Part shown: piece after piece, positions 34,136-43,296 of the stretch
Position numbering within the stretch: position 1 is the first letter of the stretch
Layout of the letters: each line of letters starts with the position of its first letter
From: Lachnospiraceae bacterium
Lineage (GTDB): Bacteria > Bacillota > Clostridia > Lachnospirales > Lachnospiraceae
Assembly: GCA_900772845.1 (NCBI GenBank)
Contig: CAAGSD010000053.1
Coordinates: 1-64,000 of the forward strand
Direction: 5' to 3'
Length of the DNA: 64,000 bases
The notes under the pieces: model-generated
Seen by the model: the letters and a program-made list of their open reading frames with translations, nothing else
Databases searched by the model: none
What the model was told of the DNA's origin: nothing
Position numbers and translations under genes: made by a program

Positions 34136-34966
34136 TTAATATGTTGTGGATGGATTATAGATTCTGATCTCTACGCGTCGGTTCTTGCTGCGCCCCTCTT
34201 CTGTGGAGTTGTCAGCTACCGGTACGCGTTCTCCCATTCCCGCATGTCTTAAATTGGACGGATCCAGAGAAGTGTTCTCAGTCAGATAATAGAACACAGA
34301 GAGTGCTCTGGCGCTGCTCAGTTCTTCATTGTCCGCAAACCGTGCACTGTGAATGGGAACATTATCTGTATGTCCTTCGATTTCAATGGTGGAATCACTT
34401 CCGTAACGCTCCAGGATCACACCCACCTTATCTAAAACTGTCTTGGCCTGATCCTTCAAGCTGTCACTTCCGGAATCAAACAACAGCGCTCCCTTCATAG
34501 ACAGCTGCACATATTGTGCCGTAAATGACACACTGACCTGATCCGCCAGGCTGTCCTCCACCAGAGCTTCCTGTACTGTTTCAGCCAGTTCTTCGTTGCT
34601 CTCCAGATTTTTCTCATTCAGTGCCTCTTCCAAAGCTTCTGCGCTGTCATATTTCTCATAATTATCGGAATCCGTCTCACTGTCTGCGTTTCTTCCGGCA
34701 TTGCTGATATACTCATCCAGATCATTCAGCTGGCTGACACCGTTGCTGATCAGAATACCTTCTCCGATTGCCGTAGAGCCCGCATTGAATATACTGAAAG
34801 TACTGCTGGACATGGCAGCTGCCATTTCGCTGTACTTGGTCGCATCAATCGAAGACATGGAGAACAGCATAACAAAGAAGCACAGCAGCAAGTTCATCAG
34901 GTCACTGAATGTAGACATCCATGCCGGGGATCCAGCAGGCGGATCTTCTGGCTTACGTTTTGCCAT
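34136..34966 (-). CDS. motB: Flagellar stator protein MotB, Na+-type (PomB-like) features
   Basis: 276 aa. Short basic N-terminus, a single transmembrane helix (about residues 20-42) with the ion-binding aspartate Asp22 in TFSDLMNLLLCFF, a linker, and a C-terminal OmpA-like peptidoglycan-binding domain (about 150-270; IEGHTDNVPI, LSSARALSVFYYL, RVEIRIYNPS). The helix resembles sodium-driven PomB: the Cys29 seven residues after the Asp and the FFVMLFSMSSIDATKY pattern are Na+-type traits. The ion is inferred. The start overlaps the motA stop (TAATG). Confidence 0.95.
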   Translation of the reverse strand: MAKRKPEDPPAGSPAWMSTFSDLMNLLLCFFVMLFSMSSIDATKYSEMAAAMSSSTFSIFNAGSTAIGEGILISNGVSQLNDLDEYISNAGRNADSETDSDNYEKYDSAEALEEALNEKNLESNEELAETVQEALVEDSLADQVSVSFTAQYVQLSMKGALLFDSGSDSLKDQAKTVLDKVGVILERYGSDSTIEIEGHTDNVPIHSARFADNEELSSARALSVFYYLTENTSLDPSNLRHAGMGERVPVADNSTEEGRSKNRRVEIRIYNPSTTY

Positions 34967-35763
34967 TAAGCTTCACCCCCTGCTTCCTCTTCGCCCTCTT
35001 CACTTGTTCTGTCCTTCGGAGGAAGGAACGACTTTAATTTTTCCTCGATGACACGGGGATTCTCACCAGCCTGTATGGATAAGAGCCCTTCGATCATAAC
35101 CTCTTTCTGCTGCATCTCCACAGCATTATCTGCTTTCAATTTATTGGAGATAGGGATACAGATCCAGTTTGCCAGCAGGGATCCGTACAGGGTAGTGATC
35201 AACGCTACTGCCATTGCCGGTCCCAGGGAGGACGGATCCTCCATGTGGTACAACATATCTACCAGACCGATCAGGGTACCGATCATACCCCAGGCAGGAC
35301 CCATGGCTGCCAGTGTATCCCAGAAGCCGATCGTATCTTTATGTCTTCCCTCTACACTTACCAGTTCCGTCTCCATGATGGCACGTACCAATTCGGGATC
35401 AGTACCATCAACGATCAGAAGGATCCCCTTTTTCAGGAACGGTTCCTCCAGGTCTGCCGCAGCTTCTTCCAACGACAAAAGACCTTCCTTACGTGCGACA
35501 TTGGAAAGCTCAATGATCTTGCCGATCATCTCGGAAGTATTCAGTGACGGCGCCTTAAAGATCAAAGTGAATGATTTCAGACCCGCTATGTAATTCTGCA
35601 AACTCACGGACATGAGGGTACAGGAAAAAGCTCCACCAAATGTGATAATTGCAGAAGCCGGATCCAGATATTCACCGAATCCCCCGACACCCGCAGAGCT
35701 TATAATACCAAATACCAACATGAATAACGCTAATAATATTCCTGCTAAAGATGCTATATCCAC
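34966..35763 (-). CDS. motA: Flagellar stator protein MotA (PomA-like)
   Basis: 265 aa with four transmembrane segments (two near the N-terminus, two at about residues 150-200) and a large cytoplasmic loop. The MotA/PomA/ExbB signature is at FWDTLAAMGPAWGMIGTLIGLVDML (shown in part as AAMGPAWGMIGTLIGL), and the ending ISNKLKADNAVEMQQKE is typical. The N-terminus and length are nearer PomA than proton-type MotA. GTG start with AGGTGA upstream. Upstream of motB with one-base overlap. Unlike B. subtilis, the stator genes are within the fla/che cluster. Confidence 0.95.
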   Translation of the reverse strand: MDIASLAGILLALFMLVFGIISSAGVGGFGEYLDPASAIITFGGAFSCTLMSVSLQNYIAGLKSFTLIFKAPSLNTSEMIGKIIELSNVARKEGLLSLEEAAADLEEPFLKKGILLIVDGTDPELVRAIMETELVSVEGRHKDTIGFWDTLAAMGPAWGMIGTLIGLVDMLYHMEDPSSLGPAMAVALITTLYGSLLANWICIPISNKLKADNAVEMQQKEVMIEGLLSIQAGENPRVIEEKLKSFLPPKDRTSEEGEEEAGGEA

Positions 35764-35787
35764 TTAAATCACCTGGCATTCTGCAAA

Positions 35788-35973
35788 TTATTTTGCAAAA
35801 ATATCCTTTCTGTATAATATTACAAGATTTTTTATTTCTTGTCTACTTTCTTTTACAATTATTTTCTTTCCGGTGGTAAGTGTCAACACTGTATCCGGAG
35901 TCTCTTCCACCAGTTCGATCAGGTCCGGATTTACCAGTACCTTGACCCCATTGATCTTCGTAACTTCTATCAT
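35788..35973 (-). CDS. flbD: FlbD/SwrD family protein
   Basis: 61 aa, the family's usual size. Starts MIEVTKINGVKVLVNPDLIE and contains the characteristic VLTLTTGKKIIVKES. This is the FlbD (YlzI) family; the B. subtilis member, SwrD, raises flagellar torque and is needed for swarming. AAGGAG precedes the ATG; a longer open frame upstream has no such site. It stands between flgE and motA, next to the stator genes, which agrees with a stator-related role. A hairpin separates it from flgE. Confidence 0.9.
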   Translation of the reverse strand: MIEVTKINGVKVLVNPDLIELVEETPDTVLTLTTGKKIIVKESRQEIKNLVILYRKDIFAK

Positions 35974-36081
35974 ACCGTTTTCTCCTTCCCCATCATTCAA
36001 ATACTTTCTGCATTTTATGCCTTTTCGCACACTTTCCTGCTTTTTTCTTATAGTACTTTTTTCCCTTGATCTTTTATACAC

Positions 36082-36114
36082 ACAAAAGGGACAGGTAGAA
36101 TTCCTATCCCTTTG
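36082..36114 (-). terminator. Terminator-like hairpin between flgE and flbD
   Basis: Imperfect stem ACAAAGGGATAGG/CCTGTCCCTTTTGT (36082-36095 with 36102-36114), short loop, followed on the minus strand by only a weak T-run. Located just after the flgE stop. It may reduce read-through so that hook protein mRNA exceeds stator and switch mRNA. Confidence 0.5.
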
Positions 36115-36141
36115 TATGTTTATTATAATTTTAACACTTTA

Positions 36142-37848
36142 TTAACGCTTCAGGTTGGTCAGTTCTTCCAACAGAGTATCGGATACGGTAATGATACGGC
36201 TGTTAGCCTGGAAACCTCTCTGGGTGGTGATCATCTCGGTAAACTCAGAGGACAGATCCACATTACTCATCTCCAGCTGACCTGTGGACATATATCCACC
36301 GCCTGCGGTGATGTCTACGCCGATACCATCAAACTCACCGGAGTTCAGTGTTGCGGAGTACAGGTTGTCTCCCTGCTTCTCCAGACCGGAAGCATTGGCA
36401 AAAGCTGCGGTAGCGATCTGACCTAACAGCTTGGTCATACCGTTGTCATAGCTGGCATAGATCATGCCGTCTTTCTGAATAGACACGCCGATCATATCTC
36501 CCAGACGACGTCCGGTTCCCAGACCATCCAGGTCACCACTTGTGGCACCGATGGTGGAAGTACCCTTGTTGTCGTAGTTGGTACACTCGGACAGGTCAAT
36601 GCTGATATCGGAGAAGTTGCCGCCTAACTGTGAAAATGCTGCATTAATGCTCAGGTTTGTGGTAGAGCCGCCGACACTTTCCAGTTTACCGGTGTCTTTA
36701 TTGAATACCACAGTAGTTCCCTCAAAATAACGGCCTTCCATGGTAATAGCGCTGCCGTCTGCCGGAAGCAGCTGATCTCCGGTACCAGATCTCATATTTC
36801 CAAGCAGTTGTTGCATGGTAAGCTGTTGCGTTGTGTCTGTAGGGCTGGTAATATACAAATCCAAAAATTCGTTGGTAGATCCCTCATATCCATAAGCTGC
36901 CGCAATTGCATCCAGCGCCTGCTGTTGTTTCTGCGCTGTTGCTTCGTCTGCCGGGGTGATCAGGCTTCCATCCGTATTAAAAATATCAGCAAGGTCAGCC
37001 ACATCTGTGGTACCATCCTTGGACTGCAATTTTGTGCCATTCCACTTGTAGGCATCGGTATTCAATGTCACCTTTGTCTCCATTTTCTGTTGGGTACGAT
37101 TGCCAAAATCCAGCGCTGAGATGTCAACCTCTGCTCCGGTGGAATCCAACAGTTTGGTCAGTTCCATACTATAGGCATTGGTATTCGGTTCGCCGGACTG
37201 CTTAAAGGTGAACTTTGCAGTATAGCTGTAGCCTCTCGCATCAAAGAAATTCAAATTTACAGATTTACCGCTGGTGCTGGTCACATCCTTATCGTTCTCA
37301 TCCAGAATACCTGAAATATTTGCTTTTGTGGTAGCCTCAGGGGGATAAGTCATATTCGCCGCACTCATGATACGCAGTGCAGATACGGTATCCTGCTTGA
37401 TATTGCCGGTAGTCTCATCCACGCCCCAGCCCATGACATTGTAACCGGTACTGGTCATTGCCAGGTTGCCGGCGCCATCTACATAGAAAGAACCGTCTCT
37501 GGTGAAAAAGTTCTCGGAGCCGTTGCTGACTACGAAAAAGTTATCTCCGGTGATCATGATATCAAAAGGATTACCGGTAGACTGTGCGGAACCCTGAGTG
37601 GTAATGGCAGTGTTGATAGCTCCTGCCTTAACGCCCAGACCGATCTGTTTGGCATTAGTACCGCCGACACCGGTGGTAGCATTGGCACCGCTGGCCTTCT
37701 GTGTGGTCTGGCTCATCAGTTCACTGAAAGTCATGGAACTGGATTTATACGCTGTTGTGTTGACGTTGGCAATATTGTTACCGATTACGTCCATTCTGGT
37801 CTGGTGTGTCTTCAGTCCGGCCACACCAGAATACAATGATCTCATCAT
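36142..37848 (-). CDS. flgE: Flagellar hook protein FlgE
   Basis: 568 aa. N-terminal rod/hook motif MMRSLYSGVAGLKTHQTRMD with NNIANVNTTAYKSS, a large variable central region (about residues 100-480), and the C-terminal helix DLSSEFTEMITTQRGFQANS. Polymerises into the hook; exported by the flagellar type III system. The start is the ATG with GGAGG 10 nt before it, rather than an in-frame codon 15 positions upstream. It follows a TIGR02530-type gene and flgD, as in related Clostridia. Confidence 0.96.
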   Translation of the reverse strand: MMRSLYSGVAGLKTHQTRMDVIGNNIANVNTTAYKSSSMTFSELMSQTTQKASGANATTGVGGTNAKQIGLGVKAGAINTAITTQGSAQSTGNPFDIMITGDNFFVVSNGSENFFTRDGSFYVDGAGNLAMTSTGYNVMGWGVDETTGNIKQDTVSALRIMSAANMTYPPEATTKANISGILDENDKDVTSTSGKSVNLNFFDARGYSYTAKFTFKQSGEPNTNAYSMELTKLLDSTGAEVDISALDFGNRTQQKMETKVTLNTDAYKWNGTKLQSKDGTTDVADLADIFNTDGSLITPADEATAQKQQQALDAIAAAYGYEGSTNEFLDLYITSPTDTTQQLTMQQLLGNMRSGTGDQLLPADGSAITMEGRYFEGTTVVFNKDTGKLESVGGSTTNLSINAAFSQLGGNFSDISIDLSECTNYDNKGTSTIGATSGDLDGLGTGRRLGDMIGVSIQKDGMIYASYDNGMTKLLGQIATAAFANASGLEKQGDNLYSATLNSGEFDGIGVDITAGGGYMSTGQLEMSNVDLSSEFTEMITTQRGFQANSRIITVSDTLLEELTNLKR

Positions 37849-37926
37849 AGTACTTGTTCCTCCTGTATCGGAACCGTGCTTTCTCTCTGTCATTCAAGAA
37901 AGCATGACCTCCATCTTTGGTCCGGT

Positions 37927-38337
37927 CTACATAATTACGGCTCCGTTAATATTTGTAAATACATTGTCTTCGGTCTCTCTGCTGTCCATGGCGGTTACCA
38001 CGGTCTTATTGGGTACATTCACAATAAAGGCCAGATCATCCACGATCACCAGAGAATCCCTGATTCCCTTCTGTCCCGCTTTTCTCGCTCCATCGTTCAA
38101 GCGTTCCAGCTGATTGCCTGTCAGTTCGATTCCTCTGTCTGCCAACCGTACCGTAGCATGTTTGGAAAATTTTAATTCCTGTGTTCCGGGAACATTTTGT
38201 TCCTGACTCTTGTTCTGCAGGATTTCCTGGAAAGATACCAGATTTTCCTGTGCTGCTTTTACGGTCTTACGACTGTTATTTAAGTACTGATTTGCCAGCT
38301 GGTCAATGGACAGAAAACTGTTTTTCTGAATATCCAT
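37927..38337 (-). CDS. Flagellar operon protein (TIGR02530 family)
   Basis: 136 aa, soluble, without signal peptide. It has the family's recognisable core FSKHATVRLADRGIELTGNQ and VIVDDLAFIVNVPNKTVVTA. The family appears between flgD and flgE in many Firmicutes; no biochemical role is established that I know of. ATG at 38337 with GAGGGG 9 nt upstream is preferred to a TTG two codons before. The location suggests a hook-assembly accessory function. Confidence 0.85.
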   Translation of the reverse strand: MDIQKNSFLSIDQLANQYLNNSRKTVKAAQENLVSFQEILQNKSQEQNVPGTQELKFSKHATVRLADRGIELTGNQLERLNDGARKAGQKGIRDSLVIVDDLAFIVNVPNKTVVTAMDSRETEDNVFTNINGAVIM

Positions 38338-38372
38338 ATCCAAACGCCCCTCTGTATCAGCTGCTTACTGCT

Positions 38373-39092
38373 TTATACGCTTTCTGTGCTGTCTGTTCCT
38401 TCTGTTTCTCCGGTTTTCTCTTTGCTCTCGGAGTCTTTCTCATCTGCTTCTTCTGCAGCTTTGCGGATCTCCTTCATGCGTTCAATGTACTTGTTCAGAC
38501 TCGTTACGGTATCGTTTGCCAGGAAGGATTTCTCGTAATCACTCATTTCGTTGTATTCCTTCTCCAGTGCATCAACGGTCTCGCCATCGGTAGAATCAAT
38601 ACCATTTACATTAGGAAGCTTGTTCAGCTTTACCGTAAAGTTGTAAGCCTTGTTGTACGCATTCAGATAATCAGTATCTACTACAGAATCCAGATCATCG
38701 ATAGAATACTTCTGCTCATTGATATAAAGGTAAGCCTTGTTGTTCTCGTAGGACACATAATCCACTTTGCCCTGTACCAGTTTGGTATCTCCGGAAGATG
38801 TGGTGGTCTTGATGTAGACCTCCTTGCCTACCAGCGCACTTGCTCTCTGCAGATCCATGCTGCTGGACATATTCTGCATCTGCTCTACCTGTGAGAACTG
38901 TGCATACTGCGCTATGTATTCCGTATTGGAAGTAGGTTCCAAAGGATCCTGATACTTCATCTGCGCTACCAGAAGCTGTAAGAATGCCTCTTTGTCCATT
39001 CCGTTGCTTTTAGACTTTGCTGCATTGCTCACGGAAGTCTGGGATGCAGTCTCTACAATTTTACCGTCTTTCACGGGTGCAACCAATGCCAT
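38373..39092 (-). CDS. flgD: Hook cap / scaffold protein FlgD
   Basis: 239 aa. The conserved N-terminal half has FLQLLVAQMKYQDPLEPTSN and FSQVEQMQNMSSSMDLQRAS; then ALVGKEVYIK and a beta-rich part. Caps the growing hook during polymerisation. The C-terminus (about residues 165-239) is a charged helix ending in a Glu/Asp/Lys/Ser/Thr-rich tail that is not typical of FlgD and may be disordered. GGAG precedes the ATG. Follows fliK. Confidence 0.93.
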   Translation of the reverse strand: MALVAPVKDGKIVETASQTSVSNAAKSKSNGMDKEAFLQLLVAQMKYQDPLEPTSNTEYIAQYAQFSQVEQMQNMSSSMDLQRASALVGKEVYIKTTTSSGDTKLVQGKVDYVSYENNKAYLYINEQKYSIDDLDSVVDTDYLNAYNKAYNFTVKLNKLPNVNGIDSTDGETVDALEKEYNEMSDYEKSFLANDTVTSLNKYIERMKEIRKAAEEADEKDSESKEKTGETEGTDSTESV

Positions 39093-39116
39093 TTTCTTTT
39101 CTCCTTTCGTTATTTA

Positions 39117-40493
39117 TTATGCGGTGAAATCCACCGTATTGCCGTTCGCTGTCATCATATCTGCTGCGATCCGGTCTTCTTCGGGCTGAGGCTCTTCTTC
39201 TGCCAACGCTTCATTCAGGTTGATCCTGCGGGTACGCTTTCTGCCTACGCCAGCTTCATTATCCTGATTACTGTTATGACCTCTACCCTGTTCCAGATTC
39301 TGTTCGAACTGGTGGGTCTGCACGGTAACTTCGATAGCCTCCACTTTGACGCCCTGCTCTGCGAAGCTTTCCTTCAGCTGTACCATCTGGCTTTCCAGTG
39401 CTGCCTTGACCGTTTCATTCTGTGTGATGAAATTGGCCGTAACCACTCCGTTCTTGGATGCCATCTGTATATGCAGGGTTCCCAGACTCTGGGGATGCAG
39501 CTGCATTTCCAGTTCAGAACTGTCTGCCTTGACAGATACTTTCATGTAGTCCATGATCTGGCGCATGATATCCTGTGTATCCGTAGCTGTTGTCTCTCCT
39601 GCCTGTGCTGTCTGCTGCAATTGTGTCAGGAAATTGTCTTCCTTCAGATTCTGTAACAGAAGATTTCCATGATGTTCGCCGGCCGTATGCTCCTGTTTGC
39701 TGCCGGAGTCTTCAGTCCTGTTCTCCTGCGTATTCTGCACGGGGATTTCCGCCTTGCTGCCGGTCTCCTGTGCCCCGATGGTCTCTGTGATATCTGCAGC
39801 GTTTTTCTCCGCTGTAACAGTCACATCCTCTGTTTTTTCTGTCTCCACAGTAATTACCGGTTCTGTCACAGTTTCCTGTGCGATCTGTTTCACTGCCTCC
39901 TGCCATTTTCCAGGGGTCAGCTGTACTTCTTCCTGTGCCTGTCCTACCAGCTCTTTCTGCAAGTCCATAATCCCTTTGACATCATTGTAGAGATTCTCAT
40001 CCGTCAACAATGCAAACGAATCCTGAGCTCCGCTGACTGTCATCAACAACTCATTGAGCTTTGCCGGATCTGTCAGATCCATCTCCGTCATTCCCAGGTC
40101 TTCCATGGCTGCCTGCAGTTCTTCTTCACTGATGGAAAAAGTATCTGTGATCTGCTGGATCAGATTCTGCACGATCGTTCCTACTGTTTCCTGCACTTTC
40201 TCCAGATCCCCTGCATCCATGCCGTCATCTTCCACTTTCTTGTTTCCGGTGGACACATCCTTTACGTCATCCCGCTGTCTGCCGGTGTTTCTCAAAGATT
40301 CGCCGCGCCTGACATCATTTTGCCCTGTCTGGGTGCGATCCCCACCGGTCGTATTGGCGGTCTGGGTGTTACTCTGTGTCCTGTTCCATACTGCCTGGAA
40401 ACTGGTTCCCGCATTCTGCTTTGCTGCAGTGACCATATCCGGCACCTGCACATTGCCGCTGCTGCCGACACCTTTAATTGTCGTTCCTGCCAT
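39117..40493 (-). CDS. fliK: Flagellar hook-length control protein FliK
   Basis: 458 aa. Long low-complexity N-terminal and central parts rich in Gln, Glu and Thr, as expected for a secreted ruler, then the conserved C-terminal Flg_hook domain (about residues 320-410) with LEMQLHPQSLGTLHIQM and VKAALESQMVQLKESF. A basic GRKRTRR patch follows. The Gln- and Thr-rich nature is normal for FliK. AAAGGAGG precedes the ATG. Confidence 0.92.
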   Translation of the reverse strand: MAGTTIKGVGSSGNVQVPDMVTAAKQNAGTSFQAVWNRTQSNTQTANTTGGDRTQTGQNDVRRGESLRNTGRQRDDVKDVSTGNKKVEDDGMDAGDLEKVQETVGTIVQNLIQQITDTFSISEEELQAAMEDLGMTEMDLTDPAKLNELLMTVSGAQDSFALLTDENLYNDVKGIMDLQKELVGQAQEEVQLTPGKWQEAVKQIAQETVTEPVITVETEKTEDVTVTAEKNAADITETIGAQETGSKAEIPVQNTQENRTEDSGSKQEHTAGEHHGNLLLQNLKEDNFLTQLQQTAQAGETTATDTQDIMRQIMDYMKVSVKADSSELEMQLHPQSLGTLHIQMASKNGVVTANFITQNETVKAALESQMVQLKESFAEQGVKVEAIEVTVQTHQFEQNLEQGRGHNSNQDNEAGVGRKRTRRINLNEALAEEEPQPEEDRIAADMMTANGNTVDFTA

Positions 40494-40588
40494 AGTTCCT
40501 CCTTTCCCAGGCCCCTTTTGTCATTTGTCCATGACGTATGACCTGTAATGATACTACAAATCATATATCGGATCTTTCCTTCCTTTTC

Positions 40589-41464
40589 TTAAGATTCCGG
40601 ATCCATAATTTTCGTGATCTTTGCCGCTACCTGAGAATCCATTGCTCCGAGGATTTTTCCTCTGTCATCTGCGCTCATAACCTTCAGGATTCTTGCTGCG
40701 AGATCCAGATTGTTAGTCATCTGTTCAAAAATAGCCGCCGCCTGTTTCGGCTTCATGGCAGAATAAGCAGCCGCATAATCCTGTACCTCCTGGCTCTCTT
40801 CCAGCTGGGTTACAACCTGTTTATAAATATATTCCGCAGTTGCAGGATCCATGGATTCATAATATTTCTTATATTCCTCTGCTCCGGGTCCCTTATCGGA
40901 ATAGACCACTTCATCATAAAATTCTTTCTGGATACGCTGGAATTCTACCTGCTGTTTTTCAAACTCCTGCAGTCTGAGTACTTCCGCCTTTAATTGCTCC
41001 AGCTCATCATCTTTGGATGCAGATGCATTTTGTGCCTGTTCCAGCTGCAGCTCCAGACTTTTGATCTGATCTACCGCCTCCTGTAAGCTGGTATAGCCGC
41101 CATAGGCATTGGGATCTGTTGTCTCTGTCACGGAATTGCCCGGCAGGATCTTATTCAGTACCGGCACATCCTTCAAAATCGGGGTCACCACCGAACTTCC
41201 GAATCCGCCGATATCCAGCTTGATGATCGCACAGATCACAGCGATCCACAATGCCACGATCAGGATCGTAGCTCCAAAGGTGAGCAGACTGTTGCCTTCA
41301 TTGCCATCTTCCAGTTCATCTTCCTGTTTTGCAATTTCCTTTGCACGGCGCTTTGCTTCTTTTCGCTGGGCCTGCTGTTCTTTCTTTAATTGTTTTTTCT
41401 CTTCCGCCAGCTGTTTTCTCTCGTTATCCACTGCGTTTTCTTCCGGAGTTTTTTCTCTTGCCAT
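40589..41464 (-). CDS. YlxF/MotE-like flagellar membrane protein
   Basis: 291 aa. A basic/acidic coiled-coil N-terminus (about residues 8-45), a transmembrane helix (about 53-75, LLTFGATILIVALWIAVICAI), a periplasmic or extracellular coiled coil (about 115-175), and a C-terminal MgtE-N/MotE-type helical domain (about 195-285; YAAAYSAMKPKQAAAIFEQM, ILKVMSADDRGKILGAM). The location between fliJ and fliK is that of ylxF in B. subtilis. MotE acts as a chaperone for stator protein MotC in Sinorhizobium; whether this protein works on stators here is unknown. ATG with GAGG upstream. Confidence 0.85.
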   Translation of the reverse strand: MAREKTPEENAVDNERKQLAEEKKQLKKEQQAQRKEAKRRAKEIAKQEDELEDGNEGNSLLTFGATILIVALWIAVICAIIKLDIGGFGSSVVTPILKDVPVLNKILPGNSVTETTDPNAYGGYTSLQEAVDQIKSLELQLEQAQNASASKDDELEQLKAEVLRLQEFEKQQVEFQRIQKEFYDEVVYSDKGPGAEEYKKYYESMDPATAEYIYKQVVTQLEESQEVQDYAAAYSAMKPKQAAAIFEQMTNNLDLAARILKVMSADDRGKILGAMDSQVAAKITKIMDPES

Positions 41465-41518
41465 ATTAATCCTCATGCCTTTCCATCATCTGCCGGCTTT
41501 TCGCCCCGTATTCCTGCT

Positions 41519-41965
41519 CTAACGGGACTTCTGACCGTAGGTATAGCTGGTCAGTTCATCTATCGTTTTACTTTCCGCATGATTTTCTTCCTGCAGAAAT
41601 GCTTCAAAAGCTTTTTCCCGCAGTGTTTCATGCATTTTTCTCTCTTTCATGGCCTCCGCCATGCGTTCTCTGGCAGCTTCCACATTTTCTTTTGCTTTTT
41701 CCACCCGGATCTCCTGTGCTGCCACGATACTGTCCATTTTCAAAAGTGCTTCCTTGTTCTCTTCAATGGCGCACAGATCCAATTTCCCTTTTAGCAATCC
41801 TGCGGACTGGTCTTCATACTCTTTTCTGCGTGCTTTCAGACGTTCCAGATGCTCTGTTTCCACCTGCAGAGCAGTCATTGCCGTACCAAATTCCTGCTTT
41901 GCCTGTGTCTCCATCTTTTCCTTGATATTCAGAATGTTTTGCAGTGAATATCTGAATCTGGCCAT
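41519..41965 (-). CDS. fliJ: Flagellar export chaperone FliJ
   Basis: 148 aa, nearly entirely alpha-helical coiled coil (FRYSLQNILNIKEKMETQAK at the N-terminus, then long Glu/Lys/Ala heptads). FliJ links the FliI ATPase ring to the export gate. CAGGAG overlaps the fliI stop region before the ATG. Standard place after fliI. Confidence 0.93.
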   Translation of the reverse strand: MARFRYSLQNILNIKEKMETQAKQEFGTAMTALQVETEHLERLKARRKEYEDQSAGLLKGKLDLCAIEENKEALLKMDSIVAAQEIRVEKAKENVEAARERMAEAMKERKMHETLREKAFEAFLQEENHAESKTIDELTSYTYGQKSR

Positions 41966-41970
41966 TTATC

Positions 41971-43293
41971 TCACTCCTGATCCGTAAAAAGTCCTTCCAG
42001 CATCTGTACGCTTTCTTCGAAGGTGAATTTTTCCTCTGTGCTCTGACACAGGAAACCGTTCACTGCATCAATCTTGGAAATAGCGTAATCAATATTGGGA
42101 TTGCTCCCTTGCTTATAAGCTCCGATATTGATCAGATCTTCCGCTTCATTGTAGGTGGCCAGCACATTTTTCAGCTTGTTGGCCGCCTGTTTATGCTCTC
42201 TTGTGGCAATCTGGCTCATACATCTGGAAATGCTCTGCAGAATATCTATTGCCGGGTAATGATTTTTATGTCCCAATTTTCTGTCCAGCATAATATGACC
42301 GTCCAGAATGCTTCGGGCGGTATCTGTAATGGGCTCATTAAAATCATCACCGTCTACCAGGACTGTGTATAATCCGGTAATAGAGCCTACTGCGGCTCTT
42401 CCGGCTCTCTCTAACAGCTTCGGCATCTCCGAGTACACACTGGGGGGATATCCTCTGGTCACCGGCGGTTCTCCGCTGGCCAGTCCGATCTCCCGCTGCG
42501 CCATGGAAAAACGGGTCAGGGAATCCATCATCAGTAGAACATCCTTACCCTGATCCCTGAAATATTCCGCAATTGCGGTAGCCGTCTTGGCCGCCTTGTT
42601 ACGCTCCAGAGCCGGCCGGTCAGAGGTTGCCACTACCACAACGGATCTGCGCATACCTTCTTCGCCCAGATCTCTCTCAATAAATTCCCGAACCTCTCTG
42701 CCACGCTCGCCAATCAGCGCAATGACATTGATATCTGCTTTGGTATTGCGGGCGAACATACCCATCAGGGTGGATTTGCCCACACCGGAACCGGCAAAGA
42801 TACCGATTCTCTGCCCTTTTCCTACCGTGATCATGCCATCTACCGCCTTGACTCCCAACGGCAGTACCTGATCGATAATGGTTCTGGACATAGGATCCGG
42901 AGGTGCTGCCTCTACCGGGTAGGCCGTTCCACTGATCATTTCGCCATCAATAGGCACACCCAGACCATTCAGCGTCTTGCCCAGCAGTTTTTCACTTACT
43001 GTAACTTTCAGAGGATCTCCGGTATTTTCCACCACGCAGCCAAGTCCGATGCCATCCACGGAATCATAAGGCATGAGCAGGGTCTTCTTGTCACGAAAGC
43101 CCACAACCTCAGCCATGATAGGCTTCGCCCCTTCCGCCTCCGGCAGGATCCGGCATAGATCCCCCAGCTTGGAATCCGGTCCGGCAGACTCTATGGTCAG
43201 ACCTACCACATTGACCACTTTTCCCAATTTCCGGTAAAAGCTCTTCTCTGTCAGTTTATTATATTTTTCAAAATCAATGTTCTTAATGACCAT
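41971..43293 (-). CDS. fliI: Flagellum-specific ATPase FliI
   Basis: 440 aa, F1-ATPase beta-like. P-loop GIFAGSGVGKSTLMG, RGREVREFIERDLG, Walker B VLLMMDSLTRF and a conserved arginine-containing SEMPKLLERAGR. Powers or stabilises substrate delivery to the export gate with FliH and FliJ. GAAGG precedes the ATG, and it lies 3 nt after fliH. Confidence 0.97.
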   Translation of the reverse strand: MVIKNIDFEKYNKLTEKSFYRKLGKVVNVVGLTIESAGPDSKLGDLCRILPEAEGAKPIMAEVVGFRDKKTLLMPYDSVDGIGLGCVVENTGDPLKVTVSEKLLGKTLNGLGVPIDGEMISGTAYPVEAAPPDPMSRTIIDQVLPLGVKAVDGMITVGKGQRIGIFAGSGVGKSTLMGMFARNTKADINVIALIGERGREVREFIERDLGEEGMRRSVVVVATSDRPALERNKAAKTATAIAEYFRDQGKDVLLMMDSLTRFSMAQREIGLASGEPPVTRGYPPSVYSEMPKLLERAGRAAVGSITGLYTVLVDGDDFNEPITDTARSILDGHIMLDRKLGHKNHYPAIDILQSISRCMSQIATREHKQAANKLKNVLATYNEAEDLINIGAYKQGSNPNIDYAISKIDAVNGFLCQSTEEKFTFEESVQMLEGLFTDQE

Positions 43294-43296
43294 TTA

